DNA of 64,000 bases, taken from NCBI RefSeq assembly GCF_001558155.1, contig NZ_LOAS01000024.1, positions 31,360 to 95,359 of the forward strand, read 5' to 3'. Of this stretch, positions 9,296-19,088 are shown piece by piece. The position numbers and the translations under genes were made by a program. The first letter of the stretch is position 1. Each line of letters opens with the position of its first letter. The notes below the pieces were generated by a model. The model did no database searches. It was not told where the DNA came from and was given only the letters and a program-made list of their open reading frames with translations. The stretch is from Aliiruegeria sabulilitoris. Lineage in GTDB: Bacteria > Pseudomonadota > Alphaproteobacteria > Rhodobacterales > Rhodobacteraceae.

Positions 9296-9796
9296 TTGTC
9301 AAAAAGCCCACGAACCGGCCCGGAGAGTCGGAAAAACGGGATCGCAAGATTGCAGAATATATCGAAATCAGGAGCGGACGTTGTCCAGCTCAAGGAGGCG
9401 GTAGCGAACCTTCCGACGGGAAATGCACTGCCTATCCTGGCCGAGATCCACGAGGCACTCGGCCGGTTGGTCGAGAGTGGAACGACCGCAGTGATCGACC
9501 TCGGGTCGATACCGTTCACGGGGGGAGACGAAAAGCGCCTTCAAGAGGTCCTCGGCGAAGGTGAAGTCAACGCTGTTCTGAACGCGATGGGCGAGAGCTT
9601 TGTTCAGGAAACAGAGATTCCGGGCGTGTGGCGGGTCGACCATTACGACCAACAGGGTGAGACCCAGTCGAGGTTCATCGAAGTCACGTTCATCCCCGAC
9701 ATCCTGAGAACGCACCGGGAAGACGCCGTGCGTGGACACGAAATGCTGGCCGAACGCCTGAACGGGAAGACTGGCGCCGACAAAAAGGGAGGGTAG
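9296..9796 (+). CDS. HupH/HyaF-like hydrogenase expression protein
   Basis: About 166 residues. The second half matches the HupH C-terminal domain: NALPILAEIHEAL, IPFTGGDEKRLQEVLGEGEV, IPGVWRVDHYD and SRFIEVTFIPDIL. HupH/HyaF proteins help mature or protect the small subunit of [NiFe] hydrogenases, which fits a position immediately upstream of hynS. The only start in this frame is TTG at 9296, with no ribosome site. An ATG at 9286 with a good AAGGA site lies in a different frame and gives a protein-like opening (MFGFVKKPTNRPGESEKR), so the true N-terminus may involve a frameshift. The protein is short compared with classical HupH/HyaF. Confidence 0.75.
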   Translation: MSKSPRTGPESRKNGIARLQNISKSGADVVQLKEAVANLPTGNALPILAEIHEALGRLVESGTTAVIDLGSIPFTGGDEKRLQEVLGEGEVNAVLNAMGESFVQETEIPGVWRVDHYDQQGETQSRFIEVTFIPDILRTHREDAVRGHEMLAERLNGKTGADKKGG

Positions 9797-9801
9797 TGCA
9801 G

Positions 9802-10899
9802 ATGCCGAGTAGTCCGTTGTTGCCAAAACTGATGAAGGCACACGGGGTGAGTCGCAGGAGTTTCATGAAGTACTGCGCGTCTCTGACCTCGCTCATGGCT
9901 CTGCCGCCCGCGATGGCGCCACGGGTCGCTCATGCTCTGGAGACCGCTCCCCGGCCGTCGGTGATCTGGCTCTCCTTCCAGGAATGCACCGGTTGTACCG
10001 AGGCGATCACCCGTTCGAGTGCACCATCGTTGGAAGAGCTGATCTTCGACTCGATCTCACTGGACTACCACCACACCCTTCAGGCGGCCTCCGGCGCCGC
10101 CGCCGAGCACGCCCGCGAAGAGGCCATGCGGGAGCATTACGGCAAATACCTTGTGATCGTCGATGGTTCGATCCCGCTGGACGAACCGGGCTATTCCGCC
10201 ATCGCCGGCATATCAAACCTCGACATGCTGAAAGAGACCGCCGAAGGCGCCGCCGCGATTGTCAGCGTTGGCACCTGCGCGGCCTATGGCGGCCTGCCAC
10301 AGGCAAACCCGAACCCGACTGGCGCGGGGGCCGTTTCGGATATCATCAAGGACAAGCCGATCATCAACGTTCCGGGCTGCCCGCCCATTCCAATGGTGAT
10401 GACGGCGGTTCTGGCCCATTACCTGACATTCGGCATCCCCGATCTGGATGAGCTTGGCCGGCCCAAGGCCTTCTTCGCCGAGTCGATCCATGACCGCTGC
10501 TACCGCCGCCCGTTCTATGACAAGGGGCTCTTCGCCGAAGGGTTCGACGACGAGGGCGCGCGCGCGGGCTGGTGCCTCTACAAGCTCGGCTGCAAGGGCC
10601 CGACCACCAAGAGCGTCTGCGCCACGGTGAAATGGAACGACGGGACCAGCTTCCCGATCGAAGCCGGGCATGGATGCCTTGGCTGCACGGAGCCCGACTT
10701 CTGGGACAATGGCGGCTTCTACAAGCCACTCTCCGCGCCCGCTGGCAACTATCGCCGCGTCGGGCAAGCAGCCGTGATTGCTGGCGTCGCTGCCGGCGCC
10801 GGTGGTGCCTATCTCGCCAGAAAAGGAAAGGCGGATGCGCTTGCCAACCACGAAACCGTCGATGCCTTCACGCTCGAGAAGGAGGAGAAGGAGTCATGA
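9802..10899 (+). CDS. hynS: [NiFe] hydrogenase small subunit, HynS type
   Basis: A 365-residue electron-transfer subunit. A Tat signal (SRRSFMK, residues 17-23, then a hydrophobic stretch) sends the folded heterodimer across the membrane. ECTGC (61-65) begins the proximal cluster ligand set; VGTCAAYGG and NVPGCPP continue it, and the distal cluster region follows (HDRCYRR, CLYKLGCKGP, GHGCLGC). A hydrophobic C-terminal segment (AAVIAGVAAGAGGAYLA) could anchor it. The ATG at 9802 is preferred over a GTG at 9796 because GGAGGG lies eight bases upstream. Gene order hynS-isp1-isp2-hynL is the hallmark of group 1e (Isp-type) hydrogenases such as Hyn of Thiocapsa and Allochromatium. Confidence 0.95.
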   Translation: MPSSPLLPKLMKAHGVSRRSFMKYCASLTSLMALPPAMAPRVAHALETAPRPSVIWLSFQECTGCTEAITRSSAPSLEELIFDSISLDYHHTLQAASGAAAEHAREEAMREHYGKYLVIVDGSIPLDEPGYSAIAGISNLDMLKETAEGAAAIVSVGTCAAYGGLPQANPNPTGAGAVSDIIKDKPIINVPGCPPIPMVMTAVLAHYLTFGIPDLDELGRPKAFFAESIHDRCYRRPFYDKGLFAEGFDDEGARAGWCLYKLGCKGPTTKSVCATVKWNDGTSFPIEAGHGCLGCTEPDFWDNGGFYKPLSAPAGNYRRVGQAAVIAGVAAGAGGAYLARKGKADALANHETVDAFTLEKEEKES

Positions 10900-11561
10900 A
10901 TAACCCGAACTTCGACCTTCTGATGTTCGCACGCGGACCGCTCTTTGACATCGCCTTGCTGATCTTTGTCGCCGGCGTCCTGATCCGAGTCGTCGAGATC
11001 CTCGTCCTTGGACGGAAAAAGGATTTCTCCAAGGCCAAGGGCAAGCCTGTTCAGCAGGGGATCAAGACGATCTTCACGCGGACCTTCCCACGCCCCGGCG
11101 CAATCAAGGCGAACCCGATCACCATCGTCGGTGGCTATGTCTTCCACATCGGTTTCTTCATCGCGTTCCTGTTGTTCGTGCCGCATATCGCGCTGATCGA
11201 GGAACTGACCGGGCTGAGCTGGCCGGGCGTTGGCCGGGTCATCATCGAGAGTTCGACGGTCCTGGCCGTTATCGCGGGGCTTGCGTTACTCTACACCCGC
11301 TGGCGCGATCCGGTTCGCCGAAAGCTCGCGACCTGGGTGGACTACCTGGTTCTGATCCTCAGCCTGCTGCCGTTGATCACCGGCTACGTGGCCGTCAACA
11401 AGCTCTTCGGCGATCCGACCTTCATGATGGCGCTGCACATCCTGTCGGTCGACATCCTGATGATCGTCTTCCCATTCACCAAACTGATGCACGCGTTCAC
11501 CTTTGCGATGGCGCGCTACTACAACGGATCGATCCAGGGCCGCAAAGGAGCTGAATCATGA
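10896..11561 (+). CDS. isp1: Isp1, membrane b-type cytochrome subunit of the hydrogenase
   Basis: A 221-residue integral membrane protein with about five helices, related to NarI, DsrM and HdrE. Histidines in helices (YVFHIGFF, FVPHIAL, MALHILSVD, KLMHAFTF) are candidates for ligating two b hemes. The start ATG overlaps the hynS stop (ATGA) and is preceded by GGAGGAGAAGGAG. Isp1 should exchange electrons between the hydrogenase or quinone pool and the iron-sulfur protein Isp2, whose gene overlaps its 3' end. Confidence 0.92.
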   Translation: MNNPNFDLLMFARGPLFDIALLIFVAGVLIRVVEILVLGRKKDFSKAKGKPVQQGIKTIFTRTFPRPGAIKANPITIVGGYVFHIGFFIAFLLFVPHIALIEELTGLSWPGVGRVIIESSTVLAVIAGLALLYTRWRDPVRRKLATWVDYLVLILSLLPLITGYVAVNKLFGDPTFMMALHILSVDILMIVFPFTKLMHAFTFAMARYYNGSIQGRKGAES

Positions 11562-12820
11562 GTGCGACTGCCGAACGCGGCGTAAATGCCCTTCGCGAAC
11601 AGATCGACGCCCCGGTTGCCAGCTTCTTTTCCAGCTGCGTGAGCTGTGGCCTCTGCGCCGATGCCTGCATTTTCTTCCATGAAACAGACGACCCGCAATA
11701 CACGCCGATCCGCAAGGTCGAGTTGCTGCGGCGTGTCTGGGAGAACGAGTACACGCTTTTCGGACGTGTGAAATCCATGGTCGGGCTTGGCAACAAGATC
11801 ACCGATGAAGATTTCACCGAGGCCGAAAGGCTGGTCTATGACAGCTGCACCATGTGCGGACGTTGCACCATGGTCTGCCCGGTGGGCAACGACATCACGT
11901 TGATGATCCGCAAGATGCGCGAAGGCATGTCGGCCGCTGGTCACGCGCCTGTCGAGCTGATCGGAGCCGCCAAGCGGCATACAAAGGGCAACAGCCCGAT
12001 GGGGGATCTCAGCAAGGCCATTCAGGCGCAGGTCAAGCATGCCAGCGCCGAGACCGGGATCGAGATCGAATTCGACAAGCCGGGCGTGGACTACCTCGTC
12101 ATCCTGTCGGCGCAGGAAATTGCCGAATACCCGGAAGTGATCGGCGCTATGGCGAAGATATTCAAGCAGGCCGGCGTTACCTGGACAATCTCACTGGAGG
12201 CTTTCGAAGCCACCAATGTGGGCATCCAGATCGGCAACCGGGACGTTGCGAAATACCTCGTCACCCGCGTGGTCGAGGCTGCCGAGAGGCTGGGCGTCAA
12301 GAAGGTCATCAGCCCCGAATGCGGCCACGCCTATCAGGCGATGCGTTGGGAAGGGCCAAACCTGATCGGCCGTGAATATGACTTCGAGGTGGTTCACATC
12401 ATCGAACTGCTCGACCAGCTCCGCGCCGAGGGCAAGCTCAAGACCTCCGGCAAGGACAGCGACAAGATCACCTTCCATGACCCGTGCCAGATCAACCGCC
12501 GCGGTGGCATCAACAAGGAACCGCGCCGGCTGCTGAACATGGTCGCAGAGAATTTCGTCGAGACAGACGATGCCGGAACGATGAACTGGTGCTGCTCCGC
12601 CGGTGGCGGGGTTGGCGCGAACGAGCGTGCGGCCGATCTCAAGAACGCCGCCTTCCAGCTCAAGAAACGGCAGTTCGAGAAGGTCGCGCCGGACAAGATC
12701 GTGACCATGTGCGCCTTCTGCCACCACACGCTGGAGAACGCGCTGGAAGACAACGACATGGATATCGAGGTGGCCGGCCTGACCGAGATGATGGCCGAAT
12801 ACCTGGTCGACGAGGATTGA
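11558..12820 (+). CDS. isp2: Isp2, HdrD/DsrK-like iron-sulfur protein with CCG domain
   Basis: A 420-residue cytosolic-side protein. Two 4Fe-4S motifs lie at C27/C30/C33/C37 (CVSCGLCADAC) and C97/C100/C103/C107 (CTMCGRCTMVCP). They are followed by two CCG-type regions. The first is degenerate (SPECGHAY). The second is complete: DPC, then CC in WCCSAGG, then CAFC. In HdrD and DsrK a complete CCG domain binds the catalytic cluster that splits disulfides or the DsrC trisulfide. The ATG overlaps the isp1 stop. A dsrC gene lies in the same operon, which suggests DsrC as the physiological partner; that link is an inference. Confidence 0.93.
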   Translation: MSATAERGVNALREQIDAPVASFFSSCVSCGLCADACIFFHETDDPQYTPIRKVELLRRVWENEYTLFGRVKSMVGLGNKITDEDFTEAERLVYDSCTMCGRCTMVCPVGNDITLMIRKMREGMSAAGHAPVELIGAAKRHTKGNSPMGDLSKAIQAQVKHASAETGIEIEFDKPGVDYLVILSAQEIAEYPEVIGAMAKIFKQAGVTWTISLEAFEATNVGIQIGNRDVAKYLVTRVVEAAERLGVKKVISPECGHAYQAMRWEGPNLIGREYDFEVVHIIELLDQLRAEGKLKTSGKDSDKITFHDPCQINRRGGINKEPRRLLNMVAENFVETDDAGTMNWCCSAGGGVGANERAADLKNAAFQLKKRQFEKVAPDKIVTMCAFCHHTLENALEDNDMDIEVAGLTEMMAEYLVDED

Positions 12821-12833
12821 GGGGAGATACGAG

Positions 12834-14552
<1,719 letters not shown>

Positions 14553-14562
14553 GACCCGCGCA

Positions 14563-14581
14563 CCGCCCCCAGCGGGGGCGG
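14563..14581 (+). other. Intercistronic hairpin after hynL
   Basis: CCGCCCCC, loop AGC, GGGGGCGG: a perfect 8-bp GC stem between hynL and dsrE2. There is no following T-run, so it looks more like an mRNA-stabilising or processing structure that sets different levels of the hydrogenase and sulfur-relay genes than a full terminator. Confidence 0.55.
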
Positions 14582-14614
14582 CGCCAAAGACGCGAATGGG
14601 AAAGGAAATGCCAG

Positions 14615-15118
14615 ATGCTTGACGACAGCCAACTCGAAAAAGCCAAGAGCATGTCGATCATCGTCACCAAGGGCACACTGGACTGGGCTTATCCGCCATT
14701 CATCCTCGGCACGACCGCCGCTGCGATGGATGTGGAGGTGACGATGTTCTTCACCTTCTACGGTCTTGTCCTGCTCAAAAAAGACCTCAATCTCGGCTTC
14801 TCGACGCTCGGAAACGCGGCGATGGAAATGCCGATGATGGGCGGACACATGAAGATGCCCAACATGGTCTCCATGCTGCCGGGAGCCGGCGCGCTTGCCG
14901 GTACCATGATGAAGAACCTCATGGCCAAGAAGGGCGTGGCCTCCATCGAGGACCTGCGCGAGGCGGCGGTGGATCTCGAAATCCGCATGATCGCCTGCCA
15001 GATGACGCTCGACCTCTTCGAATACTCGAAGGACGACATGATCGACGGGATCGAGCTGGGCGGTGCGGCCACCTACATGGAAACCGCCCTCAAATCCGAC
15101 ATCAACCTGTTCATCTGA
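14615..15118 (+). CDS. dsrE2: DsrE2-like sulfur-trafficking protein
   Basis: A 167-residue member of the DsrE2 branch of the DsrE/F/H family, with the typical wording AAAMDVEVTMFFTFYGLVLL, a methionine-rich middle, and IACQMTLDLF with the likely sulfur-carrying C128, then DGIELGGAATYM. The N-terminal cysteine found in many DsrE2 proteins is absent (IIVTKGTLDW). DsrE2 genes usually sit with tusA and a rhodanese gene in sulfur-oxidising prokaryotes, as here, and the proteins relay sulfane sulfur. Start chosen at the ATG giving MLDDSQ. Confidence 0.88.
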   Translation: MLDDSQLEKAKSMSIIVTKGTLDWAYPPFILGTTAAAMDVEVTMFFTFYGLVLLKKDLNLGFSTLGNAAMEMPMMGGHMKMPNMVSMLPGAGALAGTMMKNLMAKKGVASIEDLREAAVDLEIRMIACQMTLDLFEYSKDDMIDGIELGGAATYMETALKSDINLFI

Positions 15119-15145
15119 ACATCACCACCACACAGGAGAAGAAAC

Positions 15146-15370
15146 GTGGCAGATCAAACCCTCAACGCCCAAGGCCTGAACTGTCCGCTGCCGATCTTGA
15201 AGGCGAAAAAAGCGCTCAAGGGCATGGGTGCGGGCCAGGTGCTTGAAATCACCGCGACCGATCCCGGCTCCGTTGCCGACATGGCCGCCTTCTGCAACCA
15301 GACGGGCAACGAATTGCTCAGCACGAGCAACGAAGGCGACGTCTACACCTACGAGATCAGGAAAGCCTGA
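15146..15370 (+). CDS. tusA: TusA family sulfur carrier
   Basis: A 74-residue TusA/SirA protein. The conserved CPxP motif is present (LNCPLPILK, C13), where C13 would carry persulfide sulfur; a second cysteine lies at C50. It starts with GTG after an AGGAGAAG site. TusA hands sulfur from rhodaneses or DsrE2 to DsrEFH and on to DsrC in characterised sulfur oxidisers. All of those partners are encoded in this operon. Confidence 0.93.
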   Translation: MADQTLNAQGLNCPLPILKAKKALKGMGAGQVLEITATDPGSVADMAAFCNQTGNELLSTSNEGDVYTYEIRKA

Positions 15371-15402
15371 CAAATCGCGTGGATCGCGACCGTTCATGTC
15401 TG

Positions 15403-15427
15403 GTCAGCCGCTGAATCCGTGGCTGAC
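15403..15427 (+). other. Hairpin between tusA and dsrE
   Basis: GTCAGCC and GGCTGAC form a 7-bp stem around an 11-base loop in the 154-base gap between tusA and dsrE. It is a modest structure without a T-run, possibly an mRNA-processing site. Confidence 0.35.
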
Positions 15428-15524
15428 CCGGTCCTTGCACAAGGCCGGACGATAGAACGCCTCGAGCCAAGGACCGCCACGACCACGACGCGACCGATCC
15501 CTTCCACCAAGGAAAGGATACTCC

Positions 15525-15917
15525 GTGAAATTCGGAATTGTCGTCAGCGAGGGCCCGTATACCCACCAGGCCGCTGACACCGCCTATCACTTCGCCAAGG
15601 CGGCGCTGGACAAGGGGCACGAGGTACCTCGCGTCTTCTTCTACCATGATGGCGTTAACGTCGCGACGAACCTGTCGGTTCCGCCCCAGGACGAGCGCCA
15701 AATCCAGAAAAACTGGACCGCGCTCGCCAAGGCCAATGACATCGACATGGTCGTCTGCATCGCCGCCGCTCAGCGCCGCGGCATTCTCGACGAGAACGAA
15801 GCGAAGCGGCAAGGCAAGGATGCCTCCAACCTCGCAGAGGGATTCCGCATCTCCGGACTCGGACAGCTCATCGAGATGGGCATCGAATGTGACCGTACCG
15901 TCACGTTCGGCGATTGA
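15525..15917 (+). CDS. dsrE: DsrE (TusD-like) sulfur relay subunit
   Basis: A 130-residue protein beginning MKFGIVVSEGPYTHQAADTA, the standard DsrE/TusD opening. The sulfur-binding cysteine falls exactly at residue 78 (MVVCIAAAQRRG), the position known as Cys78 in Allochromatium DsrE. It starts with GTG after AAGGAAAGG. It would form a hexamer with DsrF and DsrH, encoded directly downstream, and receive sulfur from TusA before passing it to DsrC. TusD of the tRNA thiolation relay is the alternative, but the neighbouring DsrH has Cys20 and a two-cysteine DsrC is present. Confidence 0.92.
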   Translation: MKFGIVVSEGPYTHQAADTAYHFAKAALDKGHEVPRVFFYHDGVNVATNLSVPPQDERQIQKNWTALAKANDIDMVVCIAAAQRRGILDENEAKRQGKDASNLAEGFRISGLGQLIEMGIECDRTVTFGD

Positions 15918-15928
15918 GGAAAGCGAAT

Positions 15929-16336
15929 ATGTCAGAAGCCAAGAAATTCCTCTACGTGAACCGCAAGGCGCCCTACGGGACGATCTACGCCCTCGAAAGC
16001 CTCGAAGTGGTGCTGATTGGTGCCGCCTTCGAGCAGGATGTGTCGCTCGCATTCCTGGATGACGGTGTGTTCCAGCTTACCAGGGACCAGAACACCGACG
16101 AGATCGGGGTGAAGAACTTCTCGCCCACCTTCCGCGCACTCGGCGACTACGAAGTCACCAAGCTTTTCGTCGAGAAGGAGTCGCTCGAGGAACGCGGGCT
16201 GGAGCCCTCCGATCTTCAGGAGATCATGTACGAGGACGAAGATGACGACTGGGAGGAGAAGCCCTCCATCCAGATCGTTTCCCGTTCTGAAATGGCCGAC
16301 ATCATGTCCGATCAGGACGTGGTTCTGAGTTTCTGA
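15929..16336 (+). CDS. dsrF: DsrF (TusC-like) sulfur relay subunit
   Basis: A 135-residue DsrF/TusC family protein with the characteristic RKAPYGTIYALESLEVVLI and the FEQDVSLAFLDDGVFQL segment. It has no conserved catalytic cysteine, as expected of the structural subunit of the DsrE2F2H2 hexamer. The start at 15929 has GAGGAAAG upstream and lies just after the dsrE stop. The acidic patch EDEDDDWEE near residue 110 is unusual but sits in a loop region. Confidence 0.9.
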   Translation: MSEAKKFLYVNRKAPYGTIYALESLEVVLIGAAFEQDVSLAFLDDGVFQLTRDQNTDEIGVKNFSPTFRALGDYEVTKLFVEKESLEERGLEPSDLQEIMYEDEDDDWEEKPSIQIVSRSEMADIMSDQDVVLSF

Positions 16337-16346
16337 GGGGGGAAAC

Positions 16347-16655
16347 ATGTCCACACTTCACACAGTCAACAAGTCCCCGTTCGGTGACAGCGCATTCAAC
16401 AGTTGCCTCGCGCATTGCAAACCCGGCGATGCCGTCTTGCTGATCGAGGACGGCGTCTATGGCGCGGTGGCCGGCTCGGCGGTGGCCGCGAATGTCGAGG
16501 CACGCGCTGGCGATGTCAGCTTCTACGTCCTCGACGGCGATACAAAGGCACGCGGATTGGCCGCCGGGAAACTGATCCAACAGGTGAAGCCCGTTGGCTA
16601 CGACGGTTTTGTCGATCTGGTCGCGGAACATGATCGCACCCAATCCTGGCTTTGA
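16347..16655 (+). CDS. dsrH: DsrH (TusB-like) sulfur relay subunit
   Basis: A 102-residue DsrH family protein beginning MSTLHTVNKSPFG. Cysteine 20 (NSC) is present, the residue that distinguishes DsrH of sulfur oxidisers from many TusB proteins. The segment GDAVLLIEDGVYGAV is typical, as is the tryptophan near the C-terminus. A GGGGGGAAA ribosome site precedes the ATG. It completes the dsrEFH trio. Confidence 0.9.
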   Translation: MSTLHTVNKSPFGDSAFNSCLAHCKPGDAVLLIEDGVYGAVAGSAVAANVEARAGDVSFYVLDGDTKARGLAAGKLIQQVKPVGYDGFVDLVAEHDRTQSWL

Positions 16656-16708
16656 AACGACGCCCGCGGACGCGGGACACAAGATGAGAAGAGAGAAGGA
16701 ACACCCAT

Positions 16709-17041
16709 ATGTCCTATCAAGTAAACGGCGCGGCCATTGAAGCCGACGAAGACGGCTACATCGTCAACCTTGACGAGTGGTCGAAAGAACTGGCCGAAGA
16801 GATCGCCAAGGCCGAAGGCCTCGCGATGACCGACGACCACTGGAAGGTGATCGACTTCCTGCGGAACTACTACGACGAATTCCAGATTGCCCCCGCCATT
16901 CGCGTCCTCGTCAAGAACGCAAAGAAGAAGCTCGGCCCGGACATCGGCAACAACAAGACGCTTGAAGCGATGTTCCCGGACGGCGCCGCCAAGCAGGGCT
17001 GCAAGATTGCCGGGCTTCCCAAGCCGACCGGCTGCGTCTGA
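16709..17041 (+). CDS. dsrC: DsrC, two-cysteine sulfur carrier
   Basis: A 110-residue DsrC/TusE protein. The flexible C-terminal arm ends with GLPKPTGCV. Both redox cysteines are present: C109 (penultimate, CysA) and C98 (CysB), separated by ten residues. TusE of the tRNA pathway has only CysA, so this is a true DsrC able to form the intramolecular disulfide or trisulfide used in dissimilatory sulfur metabolism. It follows dsrEFH and a strong GAGAAGGA site. No dsrAB is in the window; the CCG protein Isp2 of the same operon is a plausible redox partner. Confidence 0.94.
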   Translation: MSYQVNGAAIEADEDGYIVNLDEWSKELAEEIAKAEGLAMTDDHWKVIDFLRNYYDEFQIAPAIRVLVKNAKKKLGPDIGNNKTLEAMFPDGAAKQGCKIAGLPKPTGCV

Positions 17042-17118
17042 CCTCCGAAACGCGGCGCCCCGCCCCGAAGAGAGCGCAACAGAACGACGAGCGCACGGGA
17101 CGGGGCGCCGAACGGAGG
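17042..17118 (+). other. Large stem-loop after dsrC
   Basis: Two nested inverted repeats follow the dsrC stop immediately: CCTCCG (17042-17047) with CGGAGG (17113-17118), and CGGCGCCCCGCCCCG (17053-17067) with CGGGACGGGGCGCCG (17096-17110), which pair with one mismatch. There is no T-run, so it could stabilise the upstream mRNA or act as a partial terminator before the cytochrome gene. Confidence 0.6.
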
Positions 17119-17299
17119 AACCGGAAGACGAAAGGTCTGCCTTCCGATCGATTGCAGGCCGCAAGGGACACATCCTGTCGAAGCGCCGAAAGATCCGACA
17201 TCGACAGGACAGTGGGTGGAGAGACCCGGCAGGGCTCCACATTTGCGGCCCAGAAGAATGCCTGCCGAGCACGTGATTGCAAACCCACGGAGGTCAATC

Positions 17300-17686
17300 A
17301 TGAAAGCCACTCTAACTTGCCTGTTCGCCGCATCGGCGATGCTGATCCTGCCTGCGCTGCCCAGCTCTGCCGAAGGCGACGGCAACTGGAAGCGGGGCCG
17401 GATCTACTACCGCGCCGCCTGCACGTCCTGCCACACGGCGGAAATCGGCGAGTCCATTTCACCCGCTTCCAAGAAGATCGCCGAATGGGAGGAATGGATC
17501 GAGACCCCTGAAGGCGCCGAGCACCTGGCCGAGTATGTCAGCCAGGAGTACCGCGCCAGCATCGCATCCGACAACAAGGTCGCGGAGAAGTTCGCCCCAA
17601 TCGCCAATGACGATCTCTGGGCCGATATCCGCGCCTTTGTCGTCTACGGCGCCGCGGATTCCGCCACCCCGGCCACCTGCAACTGA
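17300..17686 (+). CDS. Periplasmic monoheme c-type cytochrome
   Basis: 128 residues with a signal peptide (MKATLTCLFAASAMLILPAL, cleavage near PSSA-EG) and one heme motif CTSCH (41-45). No methionine follows the heme motif, so the usual Met sixth ligand is missing. H75 and the penultimate residue C127 (ATCN) are the only histidine and cysteine after the heme motif. His/Cys ligation is known in sulfur-cycle cytochromes such as SoxA and DsrJ; applying it here is a guess. It lies between dsrC and the sulfur importer. The start at 17300 follows GGAGGT. Confidence 0.85.
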   Translation: MKATLTCLFAASAMLILPALPSSAEGDGNWKRGRIYYRAACTSCHTAEIGESISPASKKIAEWEEWIETPEGAEHLAEYVSQEYRASIASDNKVAEKFAPIANDDLWADIRAFVVYGAADSATPATCN

Positions 17687-17738
17687 AGAGGTCCCCAGTC
17701 ACCGCCTGAACGCGACTGACCGGGGAAAAGGACACCAA

Positions 17739-19022
17739 ATGGCTACGAACGAAACTGCCGCCGGCGCGCCACCGCAAGAAAAGCGGTCGTTGCCCGAATG
17801 GGCCGAGGGTTTCGCCGAGGACTACAAGAAGATCTTCATCGACGAATGGTCGCCCTACCTGGGGTTCATGCTGCTCGTCAGCCTCGCCATGATGCTCATG
17901 GCCAGCGGCGTGTTCTGGGGCGTCTTCGGCGGGTTGAAGCTCTGGGGAGACTACATCAACAACGCCATCGGACTGGGCCCGATGCTGGGTATCAGCGAAG
18001 ATCTGAAGAGTCCGCTGGAGCACCAGATGTCGGTGATGAACATCGCGCTGCTGCTTGGCGCCTTCACCGCTGCACTGATGTCGATGCAATTCGCGATCCG
18101 GAAGGCTCCCTTGAGCGAATACGCTTATGGAGCCGTTGGCGGCTCGCTGATGGGGATCGGCGCAACCATCGCCGGTGGCTGCACCACGGGCGGCTTCTTC
18201 ATCCCGCTGACCTTCAGTGCGCCCGCCGGTTGGGCTATGTGGATCGGCCTGTTGGCCGGTGCCTTCATCGGGCTCAAACTGCTGCTTTGGGGGATGGAGA
18301 ACATCACCTGGGGCACCAGGGCGCCCAAGAACAGGACACCGGCGCTCAAGCCCTACTTCCCCTATTTCGGATTGGTGATCGCGCTCGGCGTGCTCTGGTG
18401 GGGTGTGACCTGGTTGCGCAGCGAAAGCAACTACACCTCGATCCTTGCGTTGATGATGCTTGCCGGGTTCGGCATCGGCTTCGTGATGCACCGCTCGCGG
18501 CTTTGCTTCGCGCGGGCCATCCGTGAACCGTTCATGACCGCCGAAGGCATGATGACCAAGGCGATGATCCTCGCGATCTTTGTCGGCTGCCTGTTCGGTT
18601 CGATCCTGATCCAGAAGGGCAATATCGACCCCTACGTGGCGCTGTCCACGCGCTTCTGGCTTGGGTCGCTGATTGGCGGCCTGATCTTTGGCATCGGCAT
18701 GGTACTGGCGGGCGGCTGCGCCTCGGGTACGCTCTGGCGGATCGGCGAAGGGCATCTGAAACTCGTCGTCGTGCTGTTCTTCTTCGCCTGGATCGGCTCC
18801 ATCGCCAGTGCAGCTTTTGGCAACCTTGGCGTGACCACGGGCGAGATCGACCTCGATTTCATGGACGGCATGGTCGAGTTCAGCGCGCTCGGTTATCAGG
18901 CCTTCCTGCCTGACATGCTGGGCGGATGGGGGCCGACCTACATGGTCATGATCACCATCCTCGCGATCTGGTGGTGCCTCGTTCGCTACAACGAGACCAC
19001 CGAGAAGTTCACCGTCATCTAA
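17739..19022 (+). CDS. YeeE/YedE (TsuA-like) sulfur/thiosulfate transporter
   Basis: A 427-residue membrane protein with two YeeE/YedE half-repeats. Conserved cysteine loops are AGGCTTGGFF in the first half, and HRSRLCFARA and AGGCASGTLWR in the second. In the TsuA family these cysteines pass thiosulfate or another sulfur compound through the pore. A soluble N-terminal stretch of about 45 residues precedes the first helix. Its place in the operon suggests it brings sulfur compounds to the TusA/Dsr relay or moves them between compartments. Confidence 0.88.
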   Translation: MATNETAAGAPPQEKRSLPEWAEGFAEDYKKIFIDEWSPYLGFMLLVSLAMMLMASGVFWGVFGGLKLWGDYINNAIGLGPMLGISEDLKSPLEHQMSVMNIALLLGAFTAALMSMQFAIRKAPLSEYAYGAVGGSLMGIGATIAGGCTTGGFFIPLTFSAPAGWAMWIGLLAGAFIGLKLLLWGMENITWGTRAPKNRTPALKPYFPYFGLVIALGVLWWGVTWLRSESNYTSILALMMLAGFGIGFVMHRSRLCFARAIREPFMTAEGMMTKAMILAIFVGCLFGSILIQKGNIDPYVALSTRFWLGSLIGGLIFGIGMVLAGGCASGTLWRIGEGHLKLVVVLFFFAWIGSIASAAFGNLGVTTGEIDLDFMDGMVEFSALGYQAFLPDMLGGWGPTYMVMITILAIWWCLVRYNETTEKFTVI

Positions 19023-19088
19023 GAATTGCGCCCCTCGGAAGGACCCGGGGGGCCACACGCTTTCCAATACAGCAAACAGGAGGAAAAA

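Noticed and set aside
16709-17041. TusE (tRNA thiolation) instead of DsrC
   Set aside because: The arm has both cysteines (C98 and C109); TusE lacks the upstream one.
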